Of a stretch of 64,000 nt of DNA, positions 1 through 8,687 are shown piece by piece; positions within the stretch are counted from its first letter, which is position 1, and every line of letters starts with the position of its first letter. The translations under genes were made by a program, and so were the position numbers. The notes beneath the pieces were generated by a model. It did no database searches. It saw only the letters and a program-made list of their open reading frames with translations, and was not told the origin of the DNA. This DNA is from Eubacterium sp. (lineage in GTDB: Bacteria; Bacillota; Clostridia; Lachnospirales; Lachnospiraceae): NCBI GenBank assembly GCA_022796875.1, contig JAAWJJ010000009.1, positions 1 to 64,000 of the forward strand, given 5' to 3'.

Positions 1-941
1 GCAATATAAGGCATTCTTTTTCTTTCACAGTAATTTAAAATTGCTTCCGTACATCCACTTTTTCCATATCCTGCACTACCACAAATAATAAATGATTTTC
101 CATTTTCTATTGATTCTATACAACTGTCAAATTCTTTTCTATCTATCAATCCTTCTTGCAAGGGTTTAAAAGTTTCTCTGTATTCCTGATTAATTTCATT
201 TATCCTTGGAGCAATCCTATCATCATTATCTCTTAAACGGAACTCAATTTTCTGATTCCTGAAGTAATCATATAACATGGGTTGCGTTATTTCTTTTCCC
301 AATATATCTTTTGTAACTACCAAAGATACCAAAGCGTTATATACCATATCCTTTTCACTTATAAACAAAAACTGTATACTTTGATTTATAAGTTCTAAAA
401 GCGTATATTCCGGCATAGGCTTATAACTAATTCTTCTTAGATAATCTATACTTTTTAATATATCCATATCTTTCTCAAAGTTCAAACCCATTTCCGTACA
501 AAAGTCTTTATAAAAATCTCGAAACTCCTTACCGCTTTCCATAATCTGAACCGCATAAAAATCTTCAGCTTTACCACTTGTGTTATTCGCCCGATCGTTT
601 AAATCGACTAAAAAAGAACACTCCATTGGACTAATTAACGCAACCCTCCTACCATCATCTCGATTCAATTGTGTTTTCCATGCACTAAATATATTTTTTG
701 CTCTTAAGTCACAAATCCCCCAACTTTTTTTACTGGCATTTCGTGCTTTACACTGCTGATGTTCTTTTATACCTTCAAAAGTTGTTACAAGAATATCTGT
801 TCCTATTTCATCTACACCAAGTGCCTCTATAACAATACTATAATTTTTTTCGTCTAAAATTTTCAGAACCTCATAAATAATGCAATTTATTTCATATTGG
901 TTACCTTTTTTGTCCGCTCTACCACCTTTTTCTAATGGCAT
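1..941 (-). CDS. STAND-type NTPase with N-terminal nuclease-like domain, Avs-like defence protein (3' end outside window)
   Basis: About 313 residues are visible; the rest lies beyond position 1. The start is the ATG at 939-941, after a GGGAGG Shine-Dalgarno. Residues 1-75 have the pattern of a PD-(D/E)xK nuclease-like domain: a KGGRADKKG opening, then EALGVDEIGTDILV, then EHQQCKAR, giving spaced E, D and QxK positions as in Mrr/Cap4-like nucleases. A helical linker follows. A Walker A motif (GSAGYGKSG) lies near residues 287-295, close to the visible end. Known STAND proteins of the Avs (AVAST) class place an effector nuclease before the NTPase and a long target-sensing repeat region after it, so the full protein is probably much longer. 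Base composition is clearly more AT-rich than the neighbours, which suggests transfer. The NTPase assignment is firm; the nuclease and defence roles are inferred. Confidence 0.72.
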   Translation of the reverse strand, partial: MPLEKGGRADKKGNQYEINCIIYEVLKILDEKNYSIVIEALGVDEIGTDILVTTFEGIKEHQQCKARNASKKSWGICDLRAKNIFSAWKTQLNRDDGRRVALISPMECSFLVDLNDRANNTSGKAEDFYAVQIMESGKEFRDFYKDFCTEMGLNFEKDMDILKSIDYLRRISYKPMPEYTLLELINQSIQFLFISEKDMVYNALVSLVVTKDILGKEITQPMLYDYFRNQKIEFRLRDNDDRIAPRINEINQEYRETFKPLQEGLIDRKEFDSCIESIENGKSFIICGSAGYGKSGCTEAILNYCERKRMPYI

Positions 942-1281
942 ATTATCCTCCCAAATAACAATAATTTTTGATATTCAAACAGCAATGCTCTGTTATAAAT
1001 ATTCACCTGAGCAAAAAGAAGTCTTTGCATAGGGCAGTTTTTCTCTTAGGATGTAGATATGAAAACTGCCTCATGCAAAAACAACACATTGTAATCTCAG
1101 ATTAGCAAAATATCAAATCTTAAAATATATAACTACTTTCAAAAATATCTATTTTTTGTATCCCCACACCCCCACATCAACCACCGCTGAAACCTCAAAA
1201 TACTTCTACAACCTCTTATTCCAATCCCCTTCATCATCCTCCACACACAAAATGTCTGTAAAACTGCCTAAAACAGCACTT
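942..1281. other. AT-rich spacer with an 18-bp inverted repeat
   Basis: This spacer separates the STAND gene (5' side) from the 3' end of the methyltransferase gene. An inverted repeat pairs about 1024-1041 with 1061-1078 (TGCATAGGGCAGTTTT against GAAAACTGCCTCATGCA, two mismatches) around a 19-nt loop. On the minus strand it is followed by a CTTTTT stretch, so it could end transcription coming from the methyltransferase gene. No gene is seen; plus-strand open frames here have no ribosome binding site. Confidence 0.5.
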
Positions 1282-2718
1282 CTAGATATATTTCCTTTGC
1301 ATTTTCACTACGCACTCCACATGCCCCGAATGTCCAAACTGATCCACCGGCCTGCCTTTCACATACCGATACCCGTTTTCACACAAATATTTCACGTCGC
1401 GCGCCAGCGTTGCAGAATCGCAACTCACATACACAACCCGTTCTGGAGCCATCTGGCAGATCGTCGCCAGCAGTACCTGTGCGCATCCTTTCCGGGGCGG
1501 ATCCACAACAACTACATCAGGATGCATCCCGGTTCCAGACGCTTCTGCTCTCCCGCCATTTTCTATCGCTTCCTTACCTTTTTCCGCTTCTGCCGCTTCC
1601 CGCCGTTTTTCTTCATAATATCGCGGCACGACTTCTTCCGCTTTTCCTACGAAAAACTCCACATTGGAAATCCCGTTTATTTCCGCGTTTTTCCTTGCAT
1701 CCTCGATTGCCTGCGGTACCACTTCTACCCCATATACGTGTCCGGCCCGCCTTGATAAAAAGAGGGAAATCGTGCCGATCCCGCAATACATGTCCCATAC
1801 GGTTTCCGTGCCGGTCAGTTCCGCATATTCCATTGCAATACGGTACAGTTTTTCTGTCTGTCGCGGATTCACCTGATAAAACGAGAGCGGAGAAATCCGA
1901 AAACGTATTCCGTCCAGTTCGTCCATAATATAATCCCGTCCCCATAAAACCCGAACTGTATTTCCAAGAATTACATTCGTTTTCTCTGTATTTACATTAA
2001 TCGTTATGCTCGTCATCCCGTCTATTTTGCATAATGTTTCCGCCATTTCCTTTGCGTAAGGCAGTTCTTCTCCGTTTAACACAAAGCAGACCATAATTTC
2101 TTTTGAAGTAAATCCATAACGGATCAATACGTGGCGTACCAGTCCGCTGTGCGTTTCTTCCTCATAAGGCTCTATCCCGTGCTGATTCATGACCCGCAAT
2201 ACTTCACGGATAATAATCTCATTCACAGGCGCGCCGATCAGACAATTTGCCACCGGTATCAAATGATGCGTCCGCGCCGCAAAAAAACCGGCTACCGCCT
2301 GTCCGTCTTTCCCTTTCCGAATCGGAAACTGTTCCTTATTCCGGAAATGGTACGGCTCTTCCATTCCGACAATTGGTTCAATAAAAGGATTGCCAAGTCC
2401 AGCAATCCTTTCTAAATTATTCCGTACTTTCTTTTCTTTAAATTCCAACTGTTTTTCATAGCAAAGCGACTGTATCTGACAGCCGCCGCACTGTCGGCTC
2501 AACGGGCATTTTGGCTCCACACGATACGGAGATGGTTTTACAATCTCCATCAGCCTCGCATAGCCGTATGTCTTTTTCATCTTCATGATTTTTACCCGGA
2601 CAAGATCACCGATGACCGCATCCTTTACAAATAACGTGACCCCCTCAGCTTTTCCGATACCCTCCCCGTCAATTCCCATATCAGTAATCTCCAGGTTATA
2701 TTCTTCGTTTTTCCGCAT
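1282..2718 (-). CDS. rlmD: 23S rRNA (uracil-5-)-methyltransferase, RlmD/RumA/TrmA family
   Basis: This is a SAM-dependent RNA m5U methyltransferase of 478 residues. A TRAM RNA-binding domain fills about the first 60 residues. The Fe-S cluster cysteines follow in the CPLSRQCGGCQIQSLC block. The SAM site is VWDMYCGIGTISL, then VVVDPPRKGC, and the catalytic cysteine is in YVSCDSATLARD. The ATG at 2718 is preferred because GGGGAG sits 5-6 bases before it; an upstream TTG at 2751 has no comparable site. A charged low-complexity insert of about 30 residues (EEKRREAAEAEKGK and on) lies between the SAM-binding core and the DPPRKG motif. Whether the target is U1939 or U747 of 23S rRNA, or tRNA, cannot be told from sequence, so the symbol is provisional. 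Confidence 0.88.
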   Translation of the reverse strand: MRKNEEYNLEITDMGIDGEGIGKAEGVTLFVKDAVIGDLVRVKIMKMKKTYGYARLMEIVKPSPYRVEPKCPLSRQCGGCQIQSLCYEKQLEFKEKKVRNNLERIAGLGNPFIEPIVGMEEPYHFRNKEQFPIRKGKDGQAVAGFFAARTHHLIPVANCLIGAPVNEIIIREVLRVMNQHGIEPYEEETHSGLVRHVLIRYGFTSKEIMVCFVLNGEELPYAKEMAETLCKIDGMTSITINVNTEKTNVILGNTVRVLWGRDYIMDELDGIRFRISPLSFYQVNPRQTEKLYRIAMEYAELTGTETVWDMYCGIGTISLFLSRRAGHVYGVEVVPQAIEDARKNAEINGISNVEFFVGKAEEVVPRYYEEKRREAAEAEKGKEAIENGGRAEASGTGMHPDVVVVDPPRKGCAQVLLATICQMAPERVVYVSCDSATLARDVKYLCENGYRYVKGRPVDQFGHSGHVECVVKMQRKYI

Positions 2719-2868
2719 AACTCTCCCCTGTCTTAAACCTCCCGCTTGCAACTTCGTTCCGTTACCCTCTGTTTCCCCGGTTATCCGCCATCCGCCTTGT
2801 ATTTACCTAAACGATCTGCCTGTTCCGTTCCGCCTGCCTGTCTTTCTTATTCTATATAGTCCTCTCCC

Positions 2869-3819
2869 CTATTCCAGTCCGCCTGTCTTCCTTATGTTTG
2901 ATTCAAACAAACGATTGTATCCCAGCCAGCCGTTATTATTCTGCGCTGCCGAAAACGCTTCTTTCATCGTCTGCATTTTGGCGTCGATATTATCTGCATA
3001 TGTTAATGCCAATGCTTCCACGAGCGCCGGCTTCTTCGGAGAGCCAAATTCCAGTTCTCCATGATGGGACAGGATGCAGTGCTTTAATTCATTTGCCAGT
3101 TTTTTCGGGAATCCCGGAATTTTGCGGATCCGCTCCGACACCCATTCCGTTCCGATCACGATATGCCCCAGCAACTGGCCTTCATCCGTATAATCATTCT
3201 CTGGAAATACGGAAAGTTCCTCCAGTTTTCCGATATCATGAAACATTCCGGCAGCAATCAGCAAATCTTTCTGTATAATCGGATAACATTCCGCCAGTTT
3301 GGCGCACAGCCGCGTCACCCCCAGCGTATGCTCCAGCAAACCGCCTACAAATCCATGATGCACGGTTTTCGCCGCTGAATGAAAACAAAACCGTTTGATA
3401 AATTCTTTATCTTCCAGAAAAAATCCCGACAGCAGCTGCTTCAGATAACCATTTTTGATTAACGAAATATACCCGGTCAGTTCCCGGTACATTTCGTCAA
3501 TATCGTGCTCGCTGACCGGCAGATAATTTCCCGGTTCAAATTCTCCCTCCTGCGCCTTGCGGACTCTTTTGACATTTAACTGCAGTGAATTTTGAAAACT
3601 GGTAACGTCCCCCATCACCGCAATATAATCAAGACTGTTAAATTCCTCTATTCCGTGAGAATTCGGATCCCAGATCTTCGCATCCAATGTGCCCGTTTTA
3701 TCCTGCAAAATCAATGATTCGTATGGTTTTCCGTTCTTCGTTAAAAATGTCTGCTTCTGCTTACACAAAAAAATCTCATTAATGCGTTCGCCTTCATGCA
3801 GGCTGTCAATAAATCTCAT
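2869..3819 (-). CDS. yhaM: 3'-5' exoribonuclease YhaM family protein
   Basis: The 316-residue protein has an N-terminal OB-fold region (about residues 1-95) and a C-terminal HD phosphohydrolase domain. HD-domain signatures are HHGFVGGLLEHTLGV near residue 155 and the metal-binding HD pair in GMFHDIGK at residues 194-195, with a further LSHHGELEFGSPKKP block. Size and order match YhaM/CbfI of Firmicutes, which trim RNA (and DNA) from the 3' end with Mn or Co. The start ATG at 3819 follows GGAGG by 8 bases. It lies on the same strand as the gene to its left, 150 bases away, with no clear terminator between them. Confidence 0.9.
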   Translation of the reverse strand: MRFIDSLHEGERINEIFLCKQKQTFLTKNGKPYESLILQDKTGTLDAKIWDPNSHGIEEFNSLDYIAVMGDVTSFQNSLQLNVKRVRKAQEGEFEPGNYLPVSEHDIDEMYRELTGYISLIKNGYLKQLLSGFFLEDKEFIKRFCFHSAAKTVHHGFVGGLLEHTLGVTRLCAKLAECYPIIQKDLLIAAGMFHDIGKLEELSVFPENDYTDEGQLLGHIVIGTEWVSERIRKIPGFPKKLANELKHCILSHHGELEFGSPKKPALVEALALTYADNIDAKMQTMKEAFSAAQNNNGWLGYNRLFESNIRKTGGLE

Positions 3820-3857
3820 TCCAACATCCTCCGCTTTCTAAATCTCCGCTTTCTTTT

Positions 3858-3906
3858 CAAATACGTACCTCTCAAATATATCCCTCTCAAATACCTACCT
3901 CAAATA
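3858..3906. repeat. 15-bp tandem repeat in the htrA-like/yhaM spacer
   Basis: Three full or near-full copies of a unit like CAAATACGTACCTCT start at 3858, 3873 and 3888, with a partial fourth at 3901. The repeat sits in the 104-bp gap upstream of yhaM. It has no coding sense and no spacer structure. Confidence 0.6.
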
Positions 3907-3923
3907 TTGCGTTTCTTTCCGCC

Positions 3924-5210
3924 TTAACGCAAAACTCCTACAGTCGCCGTATATTCTAACTCCGTATAAACGCTTTCCGCTCCCATCCGTTCTACCACAA
4001 TGGAAATGACATCCTGCGGAGCGCTCTCCCGTAAAATTTTTTCATAATCATAAATAGAGGTGATTTTCTGCCCGTTCATAGAAGAAATAACGTCGCCGCT
4101 TTGCAGGCCCGCCTGCATTGCCGGAGAATCCATCTCCACCGATATAATATATGCTCCGGTTGGAATTTCATGTTCTTTTGCCAGCTGTTCCGTCACCGTA
4201 CTGAGGTGCAATCCAAGATATGGAACAGCCTTTCCGTTTGACAGAGATTCCAGTACTTCCCGTATTTGCGAAACCGATACGGCAGTCAAAGTATTTTCGG
4301 AACCGTCCAGCGCATAATCCTGCATGATAAATCCGATAATTTTGCCCTCGGTATTCAACAGTACGCCGCTGCCTTCCGCGCTCGCCACAATATCTGTTGT
4401 CAACACATGCAGCATTTTGTCGATCGTTGCAACTTCATTGTTGATGGAAGTAACATTCCCTGTCAGAATAGAATAATTCGTACCCAGGGGACTCCCAACT
4501 GCAATCACTACGCTGCCGCGCGCAATTCCGACCGTATTTCCCAATTCCGCAACCCGCACGCTATCCAGCGTTTCTTTCGGTATTGTTTCAATCGGAATCG
4601 ATACGACGGCCAGTCCGGTATTGGCGTCATACTCTTTTAAAGCGGCAGCCACCACCGCATCGTTGCAAAACGTCACGCTGATCTGCTCCGCATTACTGAT
4701 TACCCTTTCCGGAACGGCTACTAACAGTTCCGTGCCAGTATTGGTAATAATAATGCCGCTGCCCTGGCCTTTCTTTTCATACGGAGTATCAAACCAGTCC
4801 GTATCCGAACTGACTCCCGTTACCGTCACGATATAAAAATCCGCCTGCTTTCCGATTTCATAAAGTTTATTTTGAAGTTCCTGATAATCTTCCGGCTCAA
4901 GCGCTTTGCTCTCCCTGATCACGACCGGTTCCGGCGTCAGCACCTGCTCTGTGCTTTCCGCCAGTGTTTCTTCTTCCTCCGAACTCAATATAGTTTCCCC
5001 GTCCGATAATTCCACAAGGTCGGTATCCTCCGAACCGTTTTCTTTTACCAGGAGTGATTTGACGGCCAGAAAAGTAATGCTGGCCACTGCGCCAAAGACG
5101 GCCGCAAAGAAGATAACCAGCAATAACCGGCGTACAATCTGTTTCCTGCTCAAAGGCTTACTCTTGATTTTTTCATTAATGAATGGAAAATCCTTTTTTC
5201 CGTCAGGCAT
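3924..5210 (-). CDS. Membrane-anchored HtrA-like protein with PDZ domain, catalytic triad lost
   Basis: The 428-residue protein has a positively charged N-terminus, one membrane segment near residues 25-50 (VRRLLLVIFFAAVFGAVAS), an acidic linker, a trypsin-like fold of the S1C/HtrA type at about 120-320 and a PDZ domain at about 325-415 (DSPAMQAGLQSGDVISSMNG). The fold is recognisable from GQGSGIIITNTG, AVGSPLGTNYSILTGNVTS and LLNTEGKIIGF. The catalytic positions differ from active HtrA: the TNNHVV-type histidine block reads VAVPERVI, the TDLAVL aspartate block reads NTGLAVV, and the GNSGGPL serine block reads AEGSGVL. All three catalytic residues therefore appear replaced. It probably acts as a surface binding or sensing protein rather than a protease. 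The start ATG follows GGTGATAGG. Confidence 0.85.
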   Translation of the reverse strand: MPDGKKDFPFINEKIKSKPLSRKQIVRRLLLVIFFAAVFGAVASITFLAVKSLLVKENGSEDTDLVELSDGETILSSEEEETLAESTEQVLTPEPVVIRESKALEPEDYQELQNKLYEIGKQADFYIVTVTGVSSDTDWFDTPYEKKGQGSGIIITNTGTELLVAVPERVISNAEQISVTFCNDAVVAAALKEYDANTGLAVVSIPIETIPKETLDSVRVAELGNTVGIARGSVVIAVGSPLGTNYSILTGNVTSINNEVATIDKMLHVLTTDIVASAEGSGVLLNTEGKIIGFIMQDYALDGSENTLTAVSVSQIREVLESLSNGKAVPYLGLHLSTVTEQLAKEHEIPTGAYIISVEMDSPAMQAGLQSGDVISSMNGQKITSIYDYEKILRESAPQDVISIVVERMGAESVYTELEYTATVGVLR

Positions 5211-5400
5211 CCTATCACCCCAATCGGCCTATATAAAAACGTGCTTTCATTACGGCAACAGTCCAGAACATGCCGTCATAATTTGTCAGTTGTTTCCAAA
5301 AAACCGAACTGTTACTTCATATTATACTTTTTTCCGTTTACGCTTGCAAGTAGTAACATATTTCGCTTTTAAAAATAAGAAAATTGCGGTAGAATAGAAG

Positions 5401-5500
5401 AAACTGCTTTGTAACTGAAATAACTGTTTTGTAACTGAAATAACTGTTTTGTAACTGAAATAACTGCTTTGTAACTGGAACAACTGCTTTGTAACTGGAA
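5401..5500. repeat. Five exact-length 20-bp tandem repeats upstream of mutS2
   Basis: Five 20-bp units of the form TAACTGYTTTGTAACTGRAA run from 5401 to 5500 without spacers. Each unit is itself two 10-bp halves that both contain AACTG, so the array repeats AACTG ten times with 10-bp spacing, about one helical turn. It ends 25 bases before the mutS2 start, so it lies in the promoter or leader. The minus-strand open frame across it is only a product of the repeat. Confidence 0.9.
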
Positions 5501-5525
5501 TAAAAATTGTAATAACAGAGGTTTT

Positions 5526-7937
5526 ATGAATAAAAAAGTACTTCATACGCTTGAGTATGACAAAATTATCAACTTATTAAAAGAAGAAGCCACTACGGAA
5601 TACGGAAAACAGCTTTGCGAACGGCTTGTCCCGCTTACCGATCCCGAAAAAATAAAATTGCTGCAGCAGCAGACAGCGGACTCTTTAAGCCGTATTTTCA
5701 AATACGGAAGCGTTTCTTTCTGCGGCGCCCATGATATCAGCGATTCTCTGAAACGGCTGGAAATCGGCAGTTCTTTAAGTATTTCTGAGTTATTGCGCAT
5801 CTGTTCTTTACTGGAAACTGCAAAACGCGCCAAATCTTATGGCCGCCAGCGGGAAGAGGACGCCGCCGGAGATTCCCTGGACGAATTTTTTGACAAAATA
5901 GAACCCTTAACCCCGCTTTGCGAAGAGATCCGGCGCTGTATCCTTTCGGAAGAAGAGATCAGCGACAACGCCAGCCCGCGGCTCAAATCCATCCGCCGGA
6001 AAATGGACGCTGCAAACGCGAGAATTCACTCCCAGATGACCGAAATGCTGAACCGTTCCGACGTCAGGAATCACTTACGCGATAATGTCGTTACCATGCG
6101 CAACGGCAGATACTGCCTGCCGGTCAAATCGGATTCCAAATCGCTCGTACCAGGCATGGTGCACGACCAGTCCTCCACCGGCTCCACGCTGTTTATCGAA
6201 CCGATGTCCGTAGTAAAGCTTAACAATGAATTGCGCGAACTCTATTTAAAGGAACAGGAAGAAATCGAAATTATTTTGTCCACGTTAAGCAATCTCGCCG
6301 CGGAATACATTCCATATTTACAGGATGATTTTAAAGTGCTGACGCAGTTGGATTTTATATTTGCGCGGGGTATGCTCGCCATGAATATGAACGCCTCCAA
6401 ACCGGAATTTCAGGAGGGACAAAAAATCCGCATCCGTAACGGCAGGCATCCATTACTGGAGCTGTCATTAAAAAATGCCAGGGAAAACGGCAAAAAAAAG
6501 AAAGTCGTTCCGGTCAATATTGAATTGGGCGATACGTTTAATCAGCTTATCATTACCGGGCCGAATACCGGCGGGAAAACGGTTTCTTTAAAAACGGCGG
6601 GGTTGTTTACGCTGATGGGGCAGGCAGGCCTGCATATTCCGGCGGATGACCGCAGCGTCCTGTCCGTCTTTCAGGAAGTATATGCCGATATTGGGGATGA
6701 ACAGAGCATTGAGCAGAGCCTCAGTACCTTTTCCTCCCATATGACGAACATCGTATCCATATTGGAACAGGCCGACGCCTGCAGCCTCGTTTTGTTCGAC
6801 GAGCTTTGCGCCGGAACAGACCCCACGGAAGGCGCAGCCCTGGCAACCGCGATTTTAACGAAGCTGCACACGCGCAATATTTTGACAATGGCCACAACGC
6901 ATTACAGCGAAATCAAAGTTTACGCGCTTTCTACAAAAGGCGTGGAAAACGCCTGCTGTGAATTTGACCTTGCTACCTTAAGTCCTACTTACCGCCTGTT
7001 AATCGGTATTCCAGGCAAGAGCAACGCCTTTGCCATTTCCGGAAAACTGGGGCTTTCGGAAGCCATTATCAAAGAAGCCAGAAACCATATTACGGAAGCG
7101 GAAGTAAATTTTGAAGATCTGATCAGCGATCTGGAAACCAGCCGCGCCACAATTGAAGCGGAACGCCTGGAAATCCAGGAATATAAAGAAGAAATCGCCC
7201 GATTGAAGAAAAAGCTGGAAACGAAACAGGACAACATAGAGGCGCAAAAAGAACGTGTTTTGCGTGAAGCAAACGAGCAGGCGCATAAAGTGCTGGCAGA
7301 GGCGAAAGAACTTGCCGATAAGACGATCCGCAATTTCAATAAATATTCCGCCTCCAATCCCAACATCCGGCAGATGGAGAAAGAACGCTCCGCCCTCCGT
7401 GATAAAATGTCCGAGGCCGAAAAAAACATTTCACAAAAAACCAACTCAGCCGCCAACCACAAAGCGCCGAAATCTTTGCGGATCGGCGACTCCGTGAAAG
7501 TGTTAAGCCTGAACCTGACCGGCACCGTACATACGCTGCCGAACGCCAAAGGGGAATTGTACGTGCAGATGGGAATTTTGCGTTCCCTTGTAAACATTAA
7601 CGACCTGGTTCTGATCGAAGAAGCGCCGGTTGCCGGAACCAAAAACCACAAAACTAACGCCGGAAAACTACGGATGTCAAAATCAGCTTCTGTTTCCGCC
7701 GAAATTAATCTGCTCGGAAAAACTACGGACGAAGCGATCGCCCTGCTGGACAAATACCTGGACGACGCTTATATCGCGCATCTGCCAAGCGTCCGTATTG
7801 TACACGGAAAAGGCACGGGTGCTTTACGCCAGGCCGTTGCCAACCACCTCAAACGTTTAAGTTATATCAAATCTTACCGTCTGGGTGCATTCGGCGAAGG
7901 TGATTCCGGCGTAACGATCGCAGAATTCCGCAGTTGA
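5526..7937 (+). CDS. mutS2: Endonuclease MutS2 / ribosome-splitting RqcU-type ATPase
   Basis: The 803-residue protein has the MutS2 architecture: a core and clamp region, an ABC-type ATPase with Walker A ITGPNTGGKT near residues 343-352, Walker B LVLFDELCAGTDPTEG, a long coiled coil near 530-640, a KOW-like segment and a C-terminal Smr domain with VRIVHGKGTGALR near residue 755. It lacks the N-terminal mismatch-recognition domain of MutS1. In Bacillus MutS2 acts on stalled or collided ribosomes, and it also limits recombination in some species. The ATG at 5526 follows AGAGG by 5 bases. It is the first plus-strand gene after the repeat array and is followed after 44 bases by a two-component system. 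Confidence 0.95.
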   Translation: MNKKVLHTLEYDKIINLLKEEATTEYGKQLCERLVPLTDPEKIKLLQQQTADSLSRIFKYGSVSFCGAHDISDSLKRLEIGSSLSISELLRICSLLETAKRAKSYGRQREEDAAGDSLDEFFDKIEPLTPLCEEIRRCILSEEEISDNASPRLKSIRRKMDAANARIHSQMTEMLNRSDVRNHLRDNVVTMRNGRYCLPVKSDSKSLVPGMVHDQSSTGSTLFIEPMSVVKLNNELRELYLKEQEEIEIILSTLSNLAAEYIPYLQDDFKVLTQLDFIFARGMLAMNMNASKPEFQEGQKIRIRNGRHPLLELSLKNARENGKKKKVVPVNIELGDTFNQLIITGPNTGGKTVSLKTAGLFTLMGQAGLHIPADDRSVLSVFQEVYADIGDEQSIEQSLSTFSSHMTNIVSILEQADACSLVLFDELCAGTDPTEGAALATAILTKLHTRNILTMATTHYSEIKVYALSTKGVENACCEFDLATLSPTYRLLIGIPGKSNAFAISGKLGLSEAIIKEARNHITEAEVNFEDLISDLETSRATIEAERLEIQEYKEEIARLKKKLETKQDNIEAQKERVLREANEQAHKVLAEAKELADKTIRNFNKYSASNPNIRQMEKERSALRDKMSEAEKNISQKTNSAANHKAPKSLRIGDSVKVLSLNLTGTVHTLPNAKGELYVQMGILRSLVNINDLVLIEEAPVAGTKNHKTNAGKLRMSKSASVSAEINLLGKTTDEAIALLDKYLDDAYIAHLPSVRIVHGKGTGALRQAVANHLKRLSYIKSYRLGAFGEGDSGVTIAEFRS

Positions 7938-7981
7938 CACACCGAATGAATGTACCATAATTTCAGAAAAAGGAGGAGCCA

Positions 7982-8686
7982 ATGGCTGCGAAACAAAAAA
8001 TCCTCATCGTGGATGACGATACAAATATAGCGGAACTGATTTCCTTATATCTGACAAAAGAATGTTTTGACACCCGCATGGTAGAAGACGGGGAACAGGC
8101 TTTACTGGCATATGAGCAATACGAACCTGACCTGATCCTGCTCGACCTGATGCTTCCGGGAATCGACGGTTATCAGGTCTGCCGCCAGATCCGTACCAAA
8201 AGCAATGTCCCGATCATTATGCTTTCTGCAAAAGGGGAAGTATTCGACAAAGTGCTGGGACTGGAACTCGGCGCCGACGACTATATTATCAAACCGTTTG
8301 ATTCCAAAGAAATGGTTGCGCGTGTAAAAGCCGTACTGCGCCGATACCAGCCGACTCCCATGCCTGCGCCTGCAGATAAAAATATTAAATGCGTTGAATA
8401 TACGGATTTAACGATTAACCTTACCAATTACTCCGTCGTATACATGGGACAGACGATCGATATGCCGCCGAAAGAACTGGAACTTCTTTATTTCCTTGCC
8501 GTATCCCCAAACCAGGTCTTTACCCGCGAACAGTTACTGGACAATATCTGGGGATACGATTATATCGGAGATACGCGCACCGTGGACGTCCATGTCAAAC
8601 GGATCCGCGAAAAAATAAAAGACTGCCACGAATGGAGTATTTCCACAGTCTGGGGCATCGGCTACAAATTTGAGGTAAAATCATAA
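7982..8686 (+). CDS. OmpR/PhoB-family response regulator
   Basis: This is a 234-residue two-component response regulator. The receiver domain has the acidic pocket VDDD near residues 10-13, the phosphoacceptor D55 in ILLDLMLPG and the conserved lysine in DYIIKPFD. The C-terminal winged helix carries LELLYFLA, DNIWGYDYIGDTRTVDVHVKR and WGIGYKFE. The start follows AAAGGAGGAGCC. The kinase gene begins one base after the stop, so the two are co-translated. The regulated genes are not visible here. Confidence 0.95.
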   Translation: MAAKQKILIVDDDTNIAELISLYLTKECFDTRMVEDGEQALLAYEQYEPDLILLDLMLPGIDGYQVCRQIRTKSNVPIIMLSAKGEVFDKVLGLELGADDYIIKPFDSKEMVARVKAVLRRYQPTPMPAPADKNIKCVEYTDLTINLTNYSVVYMGQTIDMPPKELELLYFLAVSPNQVFTREQLLDNIWGYDYIGDTRTVDVHVKRIREKIKDCHEWSISTVWGIGYKFEVKS

Positions 8687-8687
8687 C

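Noticed and set aside
1156-1928. Plus-strand open frames opposite the methyltransferase gene
   Set aside because: They are antisense shadows of a well-supported gene with clear catalytic motifs and lack ribosome binding sites.
5401-5500. CRISPR array
   Set aside because: The units are contiguous with no spacers, and there are no cas genes.
5322-5546. Minus-strand open frame of 74 codons upstream of mutS2
   Set aside because: It reads through the 20-bp tandem repeats, so its periodic protein is a by-product of the array; it has no ribosome binding site and overlaps the mutS2 start.
6989-7753. 254-codon minus-strand open frame inside mutS2
   Set aside because: It is the antisense of the coiled coil and Smr region; the serine- and arginine-rich composition is that of a shadow frame.
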